This document shows positions 50,836-63,277 of a stretch of 64,000 bases of DNA, piece after piece (position 1 is the first letter of the stretch; every line of letters starts with the position of its first letter). The notes beneath the pieces were generated by a model. It searched no databases. It saw only the letters and a program-made list of their open reading frames with translations, and had not been told where the DNA came from. Origin of the DNA: Paragonimus skrjabini miyazakii (taxonomy: Eukaryota > Platyhelminthes > Trematoda > Plagiorchiida > Troglotrematidae). A program made the translations under genes and the position numbers. Location: the NCBI GenBank assembly GCA_014338405.1, contig JTDE01000273.1, positions 142,419 through 206,418 on the forward strand. The letters run 5' to 3'.

Positions 50836-51793
50836 CAGTTGAGCGTCACAGGGAACCATGACGGACTGTTTTCTGGGATGATAATGATGAGACTATTGGA
50901 AGGTGCTGTAACCCGGTTTGTTGTCATTCTTTCTGCTTTTTCAGTAAGAATAATGACCTTCATTATATATGGAAGACCAGTTTGTGTGCTTAGCTCGCGT
51001 CGAATGTACGCAATCAGAATGAAACTCCCGAACAGCCTACTGAGTGACTCAAATGGCTAATTAGCCTCCATACCTACCGATGCACAGCAGCGAGGCAGGT
51101 TAAAGCAACTTGTAACAACTCTTCCTAAGTTTCGTTCAAGTTAACGGTATCCAATTTTTCGTCATCACGAAGGTGCACAGTGCAACACGACCTAGTGAGG
51201 TCACTTTGATATTCAATCGAGTTGAACGGAAGCTAATCATACTTAGCCCAGTGACGTAAAGCGTTAAAAGTATGCCATAATTTCTCTGTCACTGCCATAC
51301 GGAGCATTATTTTGGCGCAATGTACCATTAAAAGGGACCTGAGAGAATGTGAGATTTCATGCACGGAAAAACGAAGAGTAGAGTTCATGGTACGGAACCA
51401 TGTGAGACATCATTAGTAGCACAGTGCTAAAGAGAAAATATATTGATGAATTCCAAATTAAAATGACGACTTCAGGGGAAATCGGTAAGGCCGAAATAAA
51501 TGCTAGAACAGAGCGACGACTTTCTGCTGGGTCTCAAGGATATGTAGAGTTAACATAAAGTGTTTGCCCAAATAATCTCAACTTGGTGTCAATTTGGCAC
51601 ATTATCGTGCCGAAACTCACAATGTTTTCTGTCAAGTTAGGTAACGGGTTTCTCCGCTTGTGAGGGTGGACATCAATAACTTGACGTAACTTTGCCTCTG
51701 CGCGTACATAATGGGTTGCATAATTGACTATTACTGTTGTCAGTACTTTTTAGTCGGTGACTAGCTGGATTGAACTCAATCACTTGTTCACAG

Positions 51794-52033
51794 ACAGTCA
51801 AGACATTTTATACTGCTGGCAACCAGAGAATGAGTCAGACTGATGCAATTTCATCGTTAATAAAAAATCCAGAAGCAACCAGTGGGCATTACGATAAAAC
51901 GTGGTGTTATTATGAAGAACAATCATTGGTAGAAATAGTGGCCACAGTGACACAGCAAGAACTGTGGGTTTTGTATCGGATGGTTCAGGAAGTCAGTCTT
52001 AACACCACCACATATTCATCCACTGCCTACTGA
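51794..52033 (+). CDS. Possible terminal exon, unknown product
   Basis: A 79-codon frame follows the acceptor CAATCACTTGTTCACAG and ends in TGA. It encodes TVKTFYTAGNQRMSQTDAIS and later EQSLVEIVATVTQQELWVLY, the latter helix-like. No domain is recognised. It lies about 1 kb downstream of the RTE-like LINE, but its sequence does not resemble that element. Support is composition and the splice acceptor only. Confidence 0.25.
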   Translation, partial: TVKTFYTAGNQRMSQTDAISSLIKNPEATSGHYDKTWCYYEEQSLVEIVATVTQQELWVLYRMVQEVSLNTTTYSSTAY

Positions 52034-53774
52034 ATGGACGCTATGCATGTTGTCGGACACATACATGATGTTGTGGAGTGCCGTTTTGTTAACGCCTTTT
52101 AACACCGTTCACAAGTAATAGTCCTAAGAAAAAAGTGCATTTTCACCATTAGCATATAATCTTTCCGTTTAGACCGTTGACAGACAGTATTATTATGCAG
52201 ATATGTTTGCTTGTTTGCCTTACAGCTAACAAAACAATTTGTCTCAGATTAGCATAAAGGTGAATGTTGTACTTGACGGTTGCATTTGCAATTCTATATC
52301 CCCCAACGAAACTGCGTCCAAACTCAGTCTTCTCTCTCTCAATTGCGCAGAAACAAGCGTTCTAATCCTCCTTACCAGAGCAAATACAGTTAAGCGAATG
52401 CACCACTAACCTGCTGTCCAAAACCGTACAGTTTGACAACTTGGAATGACGGCTATACAACCAAATATATACACAAAAAATAGCTATATAGACTGTCGGC
52501 TAATCATCATCACAAACAGAAGCAAATGGTCATCTGGCTAGGTCTGATGCGATTGCGAAACTCGAAGCGGTAGTGAGCTAAGCGGATGCCGTTTCGGGAT
52601 AAATGTTTGTTTCACGGTTTCATACTACATCGATTCATATTTGTGGATCATCAGAATGTTGTTGACCGGTCGAGTTTTCATTCCGAATGCACCGAAAAAT
52701 CCACATAGTAATCCCAAACCATGGTAACAGATGTCGTACAATATTTACTTTAGAGTATGCATCATTACGCATTTTTGTGCGTTGCTGGTCAATCATGGAA
52801 AACAATTTATACGTTCAGGAGTTGTGTGGTTAACTGCTGATGTTATGGGATATCGTCACTGTCCAGCTCTCTTAGTATGCGCTAGTGGCATACACGCAAC
52901 CAACCGAGTGATACTTGAATTGACAATAAGAAAAATACTATTGATTGAATAATCTACCAAACAGTGTTCATGTAATTAACGAGGATTAAACTCGATATTG
53001 GTTCGGTTAACTTTCATTTTGCTTACAAACTTGGTAATGTCATAGTTCCATCACTATGAATAGGGTTTCGCAGAGTGTCTGCTTTCAACTTATGGTATGC
53101 TTATGATGTAGTTTCTAGGTATCTTTTAATATAGACTTAATGTATCCTTCGTTAAACATAGCACAATTTGTAAACTGCAGTATTGTGGTATCATTTAGTT
53201 CTGCAATAGGACGACGATGTAACTCGACCGAAAGTGCAGTGTGGTAAGGGAGCAATGAACATAGAAACAGAATTTAATCTCGGTCATTGACTGTTGTTGG
53301 TCCAGTCAACACGATCAGCCGCAGCACATGTCCGAAACCACTAATATTATAAACGATCAAAATTAGTTCAGCGTGTGTTCTTAATTTTTTCTGATCCGCT
53401 TAATGGCATTGATCATCCGGATAATAGTTTGACAAGCGCTGCAACGATCTCAGATGATATGCTGCCTGATATTTGTTGCTACTAGCCGAGGTTGTTACAG
53501 CCGATATCTTTGTGCGTGATAGTCAGTAAACCTCCTAAAATCCAGTATCTGTGAGTGAGTAATTGGGGAATTTTCAGTCCTTGTGGTGGTATTCAGCTCA
53601 AACTGCTAACCCGAGCTGAATTGTTTCCATCCACACTAACGGGGTGCAAAACAAACCGTAGCCCAGTGACATATAAAGTCCATGGTCCCAAGTCATGCTC
53701 ACTAGAACTGCTGGCTGGTGGGTAAGAATTTCCGTTCATAACAGGAAGGCCTGCCTGGTGGATTTCCCATTCAG

Positions 53775-53968
53775 ACTATCCTGTCCTGACGAAGACAATG
53801 CTGTTCGTGGAGTTTTGGTTTGAAGGTGAATATCAAGAAGGATTAGGATTGTTTTTAACCATTGTACGCTACATACTGTTCGCATTTGGGGGCATTCTTC
53901 AAATTCACATAGCTGTCTTCTACATCCTCAAAATCAATAACTGGGAGTTGATATCTTTATTGTTCGAG
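53775..53968 (+). CDS. Candidate exon of an unrecognised membrane protein (first of a phase-matched pair)
   Basis: The acceptor GATTTCCCATTCAG precedes 53775 and a strong donor (GAG then GTAAGT at 53969) closes it. The frame reads YPVLTKTMLFVEFWFEGEYQ and then a hydrophobic stretch LGLFLTIVRYILFAFGGILQ continuing to about AVFYIL, long enough for one or two membrane passes, ending NNWELISLLFE. The exit phase is 0, matching the entry phase of the candidate exon at 54205 across a 236-bp intron. It could also be a first exon starting at ATG 53798. No family is recognised. Confidence 0.35.
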
Positions 53969-54204
53969 GTAAGTAACTTTACGCTGCTCAACGAATGTAA
54001 TGTGATCAAAAACTTCAATCAAATAAATAATCTGTGAATAGAAGATAATTGGTCGAAATTCTTCAATTGATTTTTAGTACATCTGTACGATTAAAGCCGC
54101 TGATTAGGTAATGATACCAAATTGATAGATTGCGAGTACTGCTTAATTAGTGGTTTGCGTGACAGACACATCTCTGCTCGACCTCCGATAATTAAATTTT
54201 CCAG

Positions 54205-54432
54205 ATACAACGAAAAATGAATTCAATGATGGCATCATTTCCAATTCGCAAGGCTATGACGCTTAGAGCTTTAATAACAAATGCACGATTTTACATGACT
54301 ATTATTACACACTGGTTCCGATTTTCTTTTGCAAAGAAAATTGATGGTATGGTATGTTTCAGAAAATCTGCGGATGATGACGTCATAAGAAATGACGACA
54401 GCCGTGTGCTCCAGATTAGTGACATAAGTTAA
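54205..54432 (+). CDS. Candidate exon of an unrecognised membrane protein (second of a phase-matched pair)
   Basis: Preceded by the acceptor AATTAAATTTTCCAG, the phase-0 frame reads IQRKMNSMMASFPIRKAMTL and later NARFYMTIITHWFRFSFAKK, basic and partly hydrophobic, ending at TAA at 54432. GT sites in GATGGTATGGTATGTTTC near 54344-54357 could end the exon earlier. It joins the 53775-53968 frame without a shift. A single-exon extension, a longer gene or chance are all possible. Confidence 0.32.
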   Translation: MQRKMNSMMASFPIRKAMTLRALITNARFYMTIITHWFRFSFAKKIDGMVCFRKSADDDVIRNDDSRVLQISDIS

Positions 54433-57400
54433 TCAGGTGATCCACTTTTATAAACATATATTAAGTACATTGCCCAAACGCGGATGGGTACATGTTTAAT
54501 CATGTCTAGCAAGTTAACAGTTTTTAAGACAGAGTGAAAAACACTTAACTAGGCCTGCCAGTTTACAGTGATGCCTACTCAAGCAAAACTACACGATGTT
54601 TGGTGGATTATGATAATACATTAGCAAGCCAGACTTAGTAATGGATTCAGCGTAATGCGGTCAAAGAGTTACATTACACCTTCTCATCATTGCGACTGAA
54701 CACTGTAGCCACAGACCTATGTAATCTACCGGTATATCCGTGATTTGGAAACAGCTGATCATCGGCTGTTCTGTGGGTGACTTGGCAAATGGTTTACAAA
54801 CAATTAGTAGAAAAGGCATTTGTTCCCGATAACCCCACTCCCACACTTTACTCGACAAAACATTGGCAATAGTCGTATAATCTTCGACCACTTTTTTCCA
54901 AAAATATGGAAGGTGTTGATAAATATGAGTAATCATTCATGAATAATCCCCAAATAATTCGTATTGATTATCAAGCTTTACGTTTCCAATAGTTCTGAAT
55001 CTAATTATGCACCAGACGTTTAACGGAACCCCTGCTGATACAAAAAATAAACAACACCTTACAACTAGACCTAATTTACCATTAAATCAGTTTTTTAAAG
55101 GAACCTAACTAACGAATTATCTAATTCTTGGAATGGCATAGCTGTCGGTTTTGTAAACTTGTACACGACGCACTGAAATGGATATTACTACTGGTAGAAA
55201 TATATTGATAGTTGTATACTTTTGGTCGTAACGTGTATGCATACATTGCGCATCGAATTGGCACCATAAAATAACAGGAGGACTAACATGGTTGTTCACA
55301 TGCAGGTTTGAGATTGTTGGTCATTACGAAGTATTTGTTAATATACAATCTCCATTCTTCTGACACACTACTTATATGACATATCGAATGCTTTACGAAC
55401 AAAAAATAATCGCATCAGCACCGCCAACACATTTTTACGTGCATGTTCTCAACGCTTGAGCACATATAGATAATTTTATCAAATGTTTGGTGAGCCAGTT
55501 AAATGATTTTCACTCGAAAACGAACTAAGCGTTGACAACAAATAGTATGTTGTAAGGGAAAATTTATTCGAATAAATTTATAGGAAACTTGGTTCTAACA
55601 AAACTACACTAGAACTCATATTATACCACAACCTTGTACTCGGTCACACAAACTGTGGAATGTTCAGTTAACGTTTTTGTGAGTCTGTGACTGTGATATG
55701 TCGCGAAATCAGGCAATACCAATTGTATAATGACTGGGCGAGTTCGTTTGTTGATCGCTGACTTTTGTCCGGTGATCAGGTTTGGATCTCAGCCAATCTA
55801 TAAACACTTATTTATCCAAATATGTATTCAGTGCCATTGGCTGTGAATGAATAAACTTGGCCTCAATACGTGAGTAATGATTATGCCATCAATCTCAATT
55901 TGCGGGAGGTCGACTGCCTTCTACAATCAAAGAAAAACCTTAAGAATTTTCAGAATTACTTACTTAGCCCGGCTCTTCGGTTAGTTTTACATTTTCTTAG
56001 ATGTTATCTCCTGTCATGACAATAGAAAGGACGCAACAGGTGAGGTTTCACAACTTACTGCAGAAATCTGGGTTGCACGGTGACCAAGCAGCATGGATCG
56101 ACCGGTAAACGGTTATAACAAAGAAAGTAGCATAATTTTTTTGTGACTACTCAATGTTAGTCTATAACACAGTTTATCTGTCCACGTGGCTATGGCCTCT
56201 TCCTTTTTCATCACTTAGATAATCTGCTCTTTTGCAAAAGGCTTCGTATCATTCAATACTTAGTGGATATAACCGTGTTTTCTCACTTTTTGACTACAAT
56301 GTAATCTTGCAACTTACAGGGTGCGCATAATGGGGATAATAACGACAAACGTGAATGCGTCAATTCACGGTAAATAACAGTACAGAGTTAAATGGCATTG
56401 AAAAATGGGAGACATAATCAAGCAAATGAATGAGTTAAGTTGCTCTCATTTTATGATTGTTACGGCGCATTTTCTTCAACATTAGAAAATGATCCTGCTG
56501 CCTATTCTATCACGTGGCATTTACGGTTCTTGAGTAGCTCCGTCAAGCAAAGTTGAAAGTTGTAATAACTGACTAATTAACGTTGTGATTTTCCAAGCGA
56601 ACAGGACTCCGCTAACAAGAGGACCTAATAAACAGATAATATAATTGTCTAAATCTAATCGATTCTTCAATAATCAATATGTTGGGTGTACCTTTGCTAT
56701 GACTCATCAGTCGGATCGTGGTGCTAACGTTAGAATGAAATCTGGCTAAATCAGAACCTTAGGACGTGGTAAGAAAGTTCTCAGACATAAACATATTGCT
56801 TTCTGCATGAGTTCTTGCAAAAGCATTGATCATCTTCTTGATAGTTTGGAAACTGAGTTTCTTCGTCCATAGTTCAAGTTGAAAGTACTCATAGCATTGG
56901 ATCAATAATGAGTAAAGCACACCGATTTCCCTGTAAGACAATAATGCTGGGGAGAGCGACACTCCGAATGCTGGGTCAGAACTAACTATTAAATCATGTA
57001 GAATAGAAGGTGAAGAAATGCACAACTAGATGCGCGGCTTGATGCAAACAACAGTTATGTCGCTTCTATATTGTCACCCTGGTGTAGAACGGTGAATGGA
57101 AAAAGGGACAACTGTAGATTAATGGTTTAGTGATCGACTAGTATCGTACGGACTTAAGTCAGCACTGTACTAGACACGGCTGTATATGTTAAATATACTA
57201 GGGAGATTTGCTTATTTACTATTGAAGTAAATGTGTTGCGTTGGTAATGCAAGCGGGTCAGACAAATTTTAACCCGGAGATTACAATCATAAATCAAGGC
57301 ACCTCCATGAGTAAACTGTGGAGGTTTGGACAAGTGCTCAAGCAAACCAGGAGAGGAAGTCACCGTTTGCTTGGGTGACGTGATATAAAAAATTGCCGAA

Positions 57401-58845
57401 TCAAAGAGCGTGTAGTACATAGGAATTGATGATTTGTAGAAATCATGTATTATTCCTATTCATCAGTTTTTTGGAAGAATAGATTCCGTTTTATAATTAT
57501 TAGTTGATGTGTAAGAGAAAACTGCTTATGCGTTGTTTTCCGCGCAATAAGCATTGGCATCTATCTCTTGGCCATTCTGCCTTAATGAGGTGGTATCTAA
57601 GGTCCATTTGTGGAGTGGAATGCATTCATGGGCAATAGAGTATTGGCTTTCGAACAGAATAACTTGTCAGTAGGATGTCTAGAAGCCGATGCCTAGCGCT
57701 TATTTCCAGGTCTTCTTCTGGTCGAATGATCATGATCTGAAACAACCTGGTAAACTAGAAAGAATGGTTAAATTTTAATGAATCCTAAGTTCTACTTACG
57801 GAACAAGTATGGCGTTACCGTCCAATTCTTAACACGAATGTTTGCCCTGATGCTTCTGAGGGCACGGCTCGAAAGGGCAGATTACGTTTGAGCCAGAAGC
57901 TTTCACAAGGTGGGAATAGGAGTACAACGTGAATGAGATTCACAAAACAGATACAGACTTGTGGTCAGATCGGTAGAATTAAGTGGATATTATATTATCC
58001 AGTCTGTTTTGGTTGCCTCAAACAGAAGTAACATGCGTTCTTAACTAGTAAGGACGAACTTCGGTAAAACTATCCAATTCATCGATGTCAAAGTTAGAGT
58101 TTGTGGTGTTGAGTGCTCACACTTTCTGTACTTCCCAGGTTTAGCTGGATTACAGATGCTGTATTGGTTTGGTCATTTCTTATTTTCGGCACTGTGGTGG
58201 ATGCTGATGCATTAAAAAGTCTTGTGCTTCTGTATTCACACTAGCTAGTGATCAGCGTCGGGCAATGCACAAGTGTGTGTTTATAAAAAAAACTAGAAGT
58301 ATACTATACGGTGAATGTGTATAAAATTCAAGCAAAAACCAATCATATACTGCATGTGTAACACAGATGGGTTTGACTCCTGTTGACCGAGACGTTTCTT
58401 TTCAAGATGAACCCAGATAAGTTACTTACTGCACATTAGAATAATCTCAATTAAAGTGGTACTTTACGGTGTTAGTAAGCTCCTTTTTGAAAACCTGGGA
58501 AAAGCATTACTATTTAATTAAAACACATATCTCTGAGATAATTTTAATGTTTTTGACTAAATCCTTGGCAAAATTGAGCAACATTATGTCAGTTAACGAT
58601 TCCTAGGAAATGTTTTCATTTGCGTGACTGTGGACAGCGCTGAATCCGGCGTACAACTGATATATATATATATCACTCCCCAAGTTACGGAACTTCTCGT
58701 AGCAATTAAAATGCCTAACAAGAAACTCTGGTTTTAGTGACAATTTCTGTACGTTCATTGATAGGTTATTGCCAGTTCCAATCATGTATGACCAACCCAC
58801 TTTCAAACAGTTCGCTATGAGCAACGCAGTTCAAAGCAACGCAGT
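54433..58845. other. Non-coding or unannotated stretch
   Basis: AT-rich sequence with only short chance frames. The minus-strand frame at 54661-54936 reads plausibly (ITDIPVDYIGLWLQCSVAMM) but has no family match, and no good splice acceptor was found. Confidence 0.5.
58660..58674. repeat. Short TA microsatellite
   Basis: About seven TA units, 170 bp left of the best preserved SINE-A monomer. Confidence 0.85.
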
Positions 58846-58984
58846 TCGAGAGCGAAACTCGAGTCTAGTGTTTCTTTCCGAAAGGGGCTGACTGGAAAGT
58901 CTATGGGAATGCGACAGCTGCGATCAGTTGTGGGTGATGTTCAAATTGAAATAAACCAAATCCCCGACCACTCATCAGTAATCT
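58846..58984 (+). repeat. SINE-A copy, sense, well preserved body and tail
   Basis: It runs from GAGAGCGAAACTCGAGTCTA through CGAAAGGGGCTGACTGGAAA, CTATGGGAATGCGACAGCTG and GATCAGTTGTGGGTGATGTT to the full tail CCAAATCCCCGACCACTCAT then CAGTAATCT. It is the cleanest monomer in the window, truncated just inside the head-proximal region. Confidence 0.8.
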
Positions 58985-61334
58985 GAAATACAGATTAGTC
59001 AAAATTTTTAAAAGCCCGTAAATCTTCAAAATATACTTTTCACGGCTAAGAACAAGGCATTGCAATAGCGGAACGATACTGATTAATTTGAATATGTTAA
59101 AGATACATAAGTGTTTAGGTAAACATGCTGCTTACGCTAGGCCTAAAACGGATCAGACCGTAAGTTTGACTTGGTGCATTTGCTAGGAGAGTAGCGCCGA
59201 TAGACAATTGACACAAATCAGTTCCAAAGTAGTCTGCACCGCAATAAATAATCTATGACTACAAACGACAGCTGTCGTACTGAAAACACAGCTGAAAACT
59301 TTGATAGACGGATAAACAGGCGGGTGGAATAAGTGATGGGACCTACAAACATTTTATATTGATCGGTGACTACTCAGCCAGCTTGTTGTCTTCTTTTGGG
59401 GAAGAAGTTGAAGAGTTTAGCGTTGATGTTCAAAACACGGTACAAATCGTTTGAATAATTAATCCTTCTAAGTTGGGCGTAGGCCTACAGCAGACAACAG
59501 AAAGATGAATGCAAAACAGCGTTTGCACGTTCCTGTTTGACAGGTGAAGAGGGAAGTGGATTACCTGTGACTAACTAGGCGGGAATAAGAGAAGTGTACC
59601 GGTAAAGTTGAAGAAATAAAGCACAGGGGAGTAAAAAGTAAGGTAGTAGAATAAGGATTTTTAGAGTCTTAGAATATACTTTATTTAAGAAGATGAGGAG
59701 GTTTTTTTTATCAATTAAGGTTGTAGGTAAGCGTGACGCAAGGAAAGTGATCACGAGAATAAAAACAGGACATTATACAACATGATTAAAATGTGATAAT
59801 TCTCGAGAACCTGAAGATTAGACAAAAGTTAGCGGTGTCTTATCACACGCGAAGTATGGAAATGAACTCGGGTAGTTAGTCAGAAGATTCGGATTGCTCC
59901 TGACTGCTACAGTGAAACAAGATCGTCGCAACATTCGGAAATTCAACGTAACTTCTGAAGTCCCTCAATTTATTTGGGGACAAAACTCCAACTAAAACTG
60001 CAGCAGATGACAGACTTGCACAAGTGGAGCAATTTAAGCGATGTAATTGATTCCAAGAATGTAATGATCTATTATGTCGCTCTAATGTCAACTCACTATT
60101 AGAACTACAGTTTAAAGAAACCCGGGCTTCCGAGAAACTTTAATACATCCTTATACTAACCTACTGGTTAAGTCAGAACGTTAAAATTTTTCCTGTATAC
60201 ATGAGATTAAGACTCCGAATATTTGTCCGTTGCTTGTTCGAATATCTAAGATTCAGCTGATGGACCACCAATAAAAGTAGTGGTCCGGGAAAGCACACTT
60301 TGTACACATGGTTGGGGACATCCGAAGCGGATTACCCTGTCACAGTGACCGAAGCCAAATGACGCCTTCGCTTTAAACCATCACCCCAAGTGGCTTGTGC
60401 TGCACCACTTGCGGTTCCACTCACGTACCACGTATCCGGTGTGAACCCGAAAGAATAAGACCAGTAGGTGTGTGAGTAAGGCCTTTGTGTCCACCCGGCC
60501 AATACTGGTTAGCCAACTGAATGGCTAAACACCTTACACATTATTCCTAATAATTTCACATTGCACAACAAATGCTATACTACTGAAACATATTCTTCAC
60601 CCATCTGAAAATTAATATCCTTTATAATTGTTTGTAAAAGTTATTCCTGTGAACATTTCTCGTCTGCTCGTCAAACGTTCGAGCTATTGTCATAAATTGA
60701 ATAGATATTCTATACTCTCATTACGATGTCTTCCCACCTATTCATCAGGTTTAAAACGACGAAATATGAATAGTTTGAATCCGTTTTTTATTTCAGTTTT
60801 ATATCAAAAACTTAAATATTTTTTCATTCATTGTTTCAATCCACAGATAGCAACTTATGACATTCTACATATTGAGAAGTGAATTGTTGTTTAAAAAAAA
60901 ACAAATAAATAAACGGTAGAAATGATTCATTTTCTTAACTCGTAAATTAAGCCCCCATAGGTGGTAAAGTCATAAGTGCGTTGTAATATCTACTAGTAAA
61001 CTTGCCTTCATTATATGAAGTGTTCATCCTTCAATTTCAAATGTGATGCCCTAGTTAATTGTATTGCATAACTTCCGTTAAATCAGAGACTATATTCGGG
61101 TCAACAAGGCAGGAAAAGATGTGATGTACAAATGTATATTTGAAGCAAAAGTAATAGTCTAAACATGAATATATAACAGATAGCAGATAAATAAAAACGG
61201 AAATCTTTTGGAGTATGCGGTTTGAAAGGGTAATGTTGTGCTTTTATAGGGCCGTAATGCACATCACTCACCCTTCATTTGAAAAAAAATAAACTCCCGA
61301 TAGATGCTCAGGCGACCTTCTTTTGAACAATGGC
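58985..61334. other. Non-coding or unannotated stretch
   Basis: No homology-supported exon. A somewhat GC-richer segment at 60280-60540 contains CAAGTGGCTTGTGCTGCACC followed by ACTTG, a small hairpin, but no recognised gene. An 84-codon AT-rich plus-strand frame at 60628-60882 has no known motif. Confidence 0.5.
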
Positions 61335-61565
61335 CCTATAGGCTTGAGTTTCCATTTTATCAGATCTCATCAGTAGTGTATCTCTTTGCCACCGGTACAC
61401 ATTCACACGAAGCTACCTTGTCGACGAAGGCACCAGTGAGCTTACATTAGACATGTCCAATTGACCATTCTCAAAGGTTTAACCAAATTCTCCTGTGAGT
61501 ACTACATAATGTGAGGCCACTGTTAGGGTGAAGATTACGACTAGCTCATCAGAAATCATAATCGA
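61335..61565 (-). repeat. SINE-A antisense half with central spacer (partial inverted dimer)
   Basis: GGCTTGAGTTTCCATTTTAT, CATCAGTAGTGTATCTCTTT, a B-box remnant near 61400 and GGCACCAGTGAGCTTACATT match the left arm of 19331-19590. The spacer follows (AATTGACCATTCTCAAAGGT, CTCCTGTGAGTACTAC). A short decayed sense half (GTGAGGCCACTGTTAGGGTG) is then visible near 61510-61535. It lies immediately upstream of the Penelope-like element. Confidence 0.6.
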
Positions 61566-61608
61566 ATTTGAAATCCGGTTGTTTTAAGGACAGTTTATAC
61601 TTACCGGT

Positions 61609-63226
61609 TTTGACAAACGTGAACTCAAAATCGACGAACATCTGATAATTCTACGACCAGACAAAGTCCCCGGCGTTGTGATCATGAATGAAGCTGACGA
61701 TATATCCCGGATGCAGCCACTATTAAATGACAACCAAATTCCGTCAGGATAACTCGACAGACAATGTTGCCAAACTTCAACGACGCGTTAACAAGGAAAT
61801 CCAGGCATTGCTGAGAGGACACTTTACTGATCGGTCAACGGCAAAGTTAGTTACACCCAGAGGATCACATACTCCTCAACTGTATGGCTTGTGCAAACTT
61901 CACAAGGTTGGTCAAACGTATCCATGTCCAATTCATCACAACACAAGTTGGCACAGTGGCTAGCCCAACTTCTTCAGCCCGTAAGGCAATCGATGGTTCG
62001 GAAAACTCCGAGAGATGGTTTGAGCTAATCGACTTATTCGATGGTTTGGACTGTAGCAACAAACATGTGACCAGGTTGGACATAGCTTCTTTGTTTACAA
62101 ATGTCCCTCTGATGCGGAAGGTTGACATAAATTTTTACTACAATGATTCACATCAATTGAGTCGGAAAGACTTTTGCTACTATACACAGCAAACGTTAAG
62201 TTCTGCTCTAAGAGAACTGGCTATAAGCAAGACGATGATTCCCCACTAACCGACATTTTCGTTGCTCACTTAAAGAAAAATGCAGAAGCTGTCAACAGTC
62301 AGACGAACATATATCGGTATTACGTCAGTAACATCTTGATATTTAGCGACACCACGGAAATGGCAACGAGTATGTTAGATTTAATGGACAGATTGTTTTA
62401 TAAAACCAGCTTCGCCATTGAACGCAGACAGGACAAAACCTTGATATTTTTGGATATTCGCATGAAGCGCCAGAACAACGGGAAACACACTTAGACTGAG
62501 CACTACCCGAACATTCACCGTTTTGCGCCGATCCAGTAAACCAGTGGTCTAGTAAGAACTTTGTTCTATCGCACAAGACGAACCTGTTCGAAAGAAACGC
62601 TGGCGAAAGAGATGTCATTATTGAGAACCATGCTAAATAAAATGGCTATTCATCGACATTTATGCAAACTTCAACAAAAAAGCCGGCTGTCGCGATGGCT
62701 TCAACAGTTCTCAAACTGAATCTCTACCTCCGTTTGCCTTATAAGGAAGATGACATTACCACCCAGTTGGAAACCGGTCTCATGGTGGCTACAGGACGTA
62801 CGTTCTGTGCAGTCCAAATGTTCATGTTGTTCACCACCACCCGAATCACAACGCCACCAATGAAAACACCGCTACTGCTTAATATCAAACTTATATCACA
62901 TGAATTCTCGTGTGGTTGCCAGACCACTTGCATAGGCAGGACAGAGCGTTAGTTACGCAGTCGGGTCACGGAACAAATTTCAGTTTAGGTTCGCAAAACG
63001 TTCATGGATACCACAATGTCGGACTCAAGTCAGAATTTGACAAATCACAATGAACCGACGTTGTCGATCGCTTGACACTTGTTGGCATGTCGACCCAATT
63101 GCATCTAGAAAAGGCGTTTCGGATAGGTTACGCATCCATAAAACGGGGGCTTCTGCAGTTCGCGAAAGCGGTAACAATTAGCAGATGGAAGCCAACCCTC
63201 TGCGTACTGAAAGACTTATTCTGGTA
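61609..63226 (+). mobile_element. Penelope-like element with reverse transcriptase and GIY-YIG endonuclease remnants
   Basis: The reading spans several frames. At 61609 it starts FDKRELKIDEHLIILRPDK, matching the family I-x-KPDKG..VV block. It continues (61727-61963) with PRGSHTPQLYGLCKLHKVG, the family PR(L)YGLPK(V)HK block. Next (61884-62249) comes VTRLDIASLFTNVPL, motif A of this RT class, and then SPLTDIFVAHL. The frame at 62174-62494 has YRYYVSNILIF where YRYVDDI is expected, so the catalytic Asp pair is lost, then LIFLDIRMKRQNNGK. Near 62905-62950 the frame reads SCGCQTTCIGRTER, a degenerate GIY-YIG nuclease motif. At about 63108-63226 it reads RGLLQFAKAVTISRWKPTLC, matching the conserved C-terminal LLRFAEA(V/L)AI...P.LC block. 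Stops and frameshifts make it a pseudogene. Upstream lies a SINE-A fragment. Confidence 0.85.
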
Positions 63227-63239
63227 ACTAATGTGCACT

Positions 63240-63277
63240 GGTGTGTGTGAGTGTGCGTGTGTTTGTTTGTTTGTTGA
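63240..63277. repeat. GT-rich tract with GTTT units
   Basis: GTGTGTGTGAGTGTGCGTGT followed by repeated TTTG units lies 15 bp after the last recognisable Penelope-like coding block, so it may mark the 3' end of that element. Confidence 0.7.
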
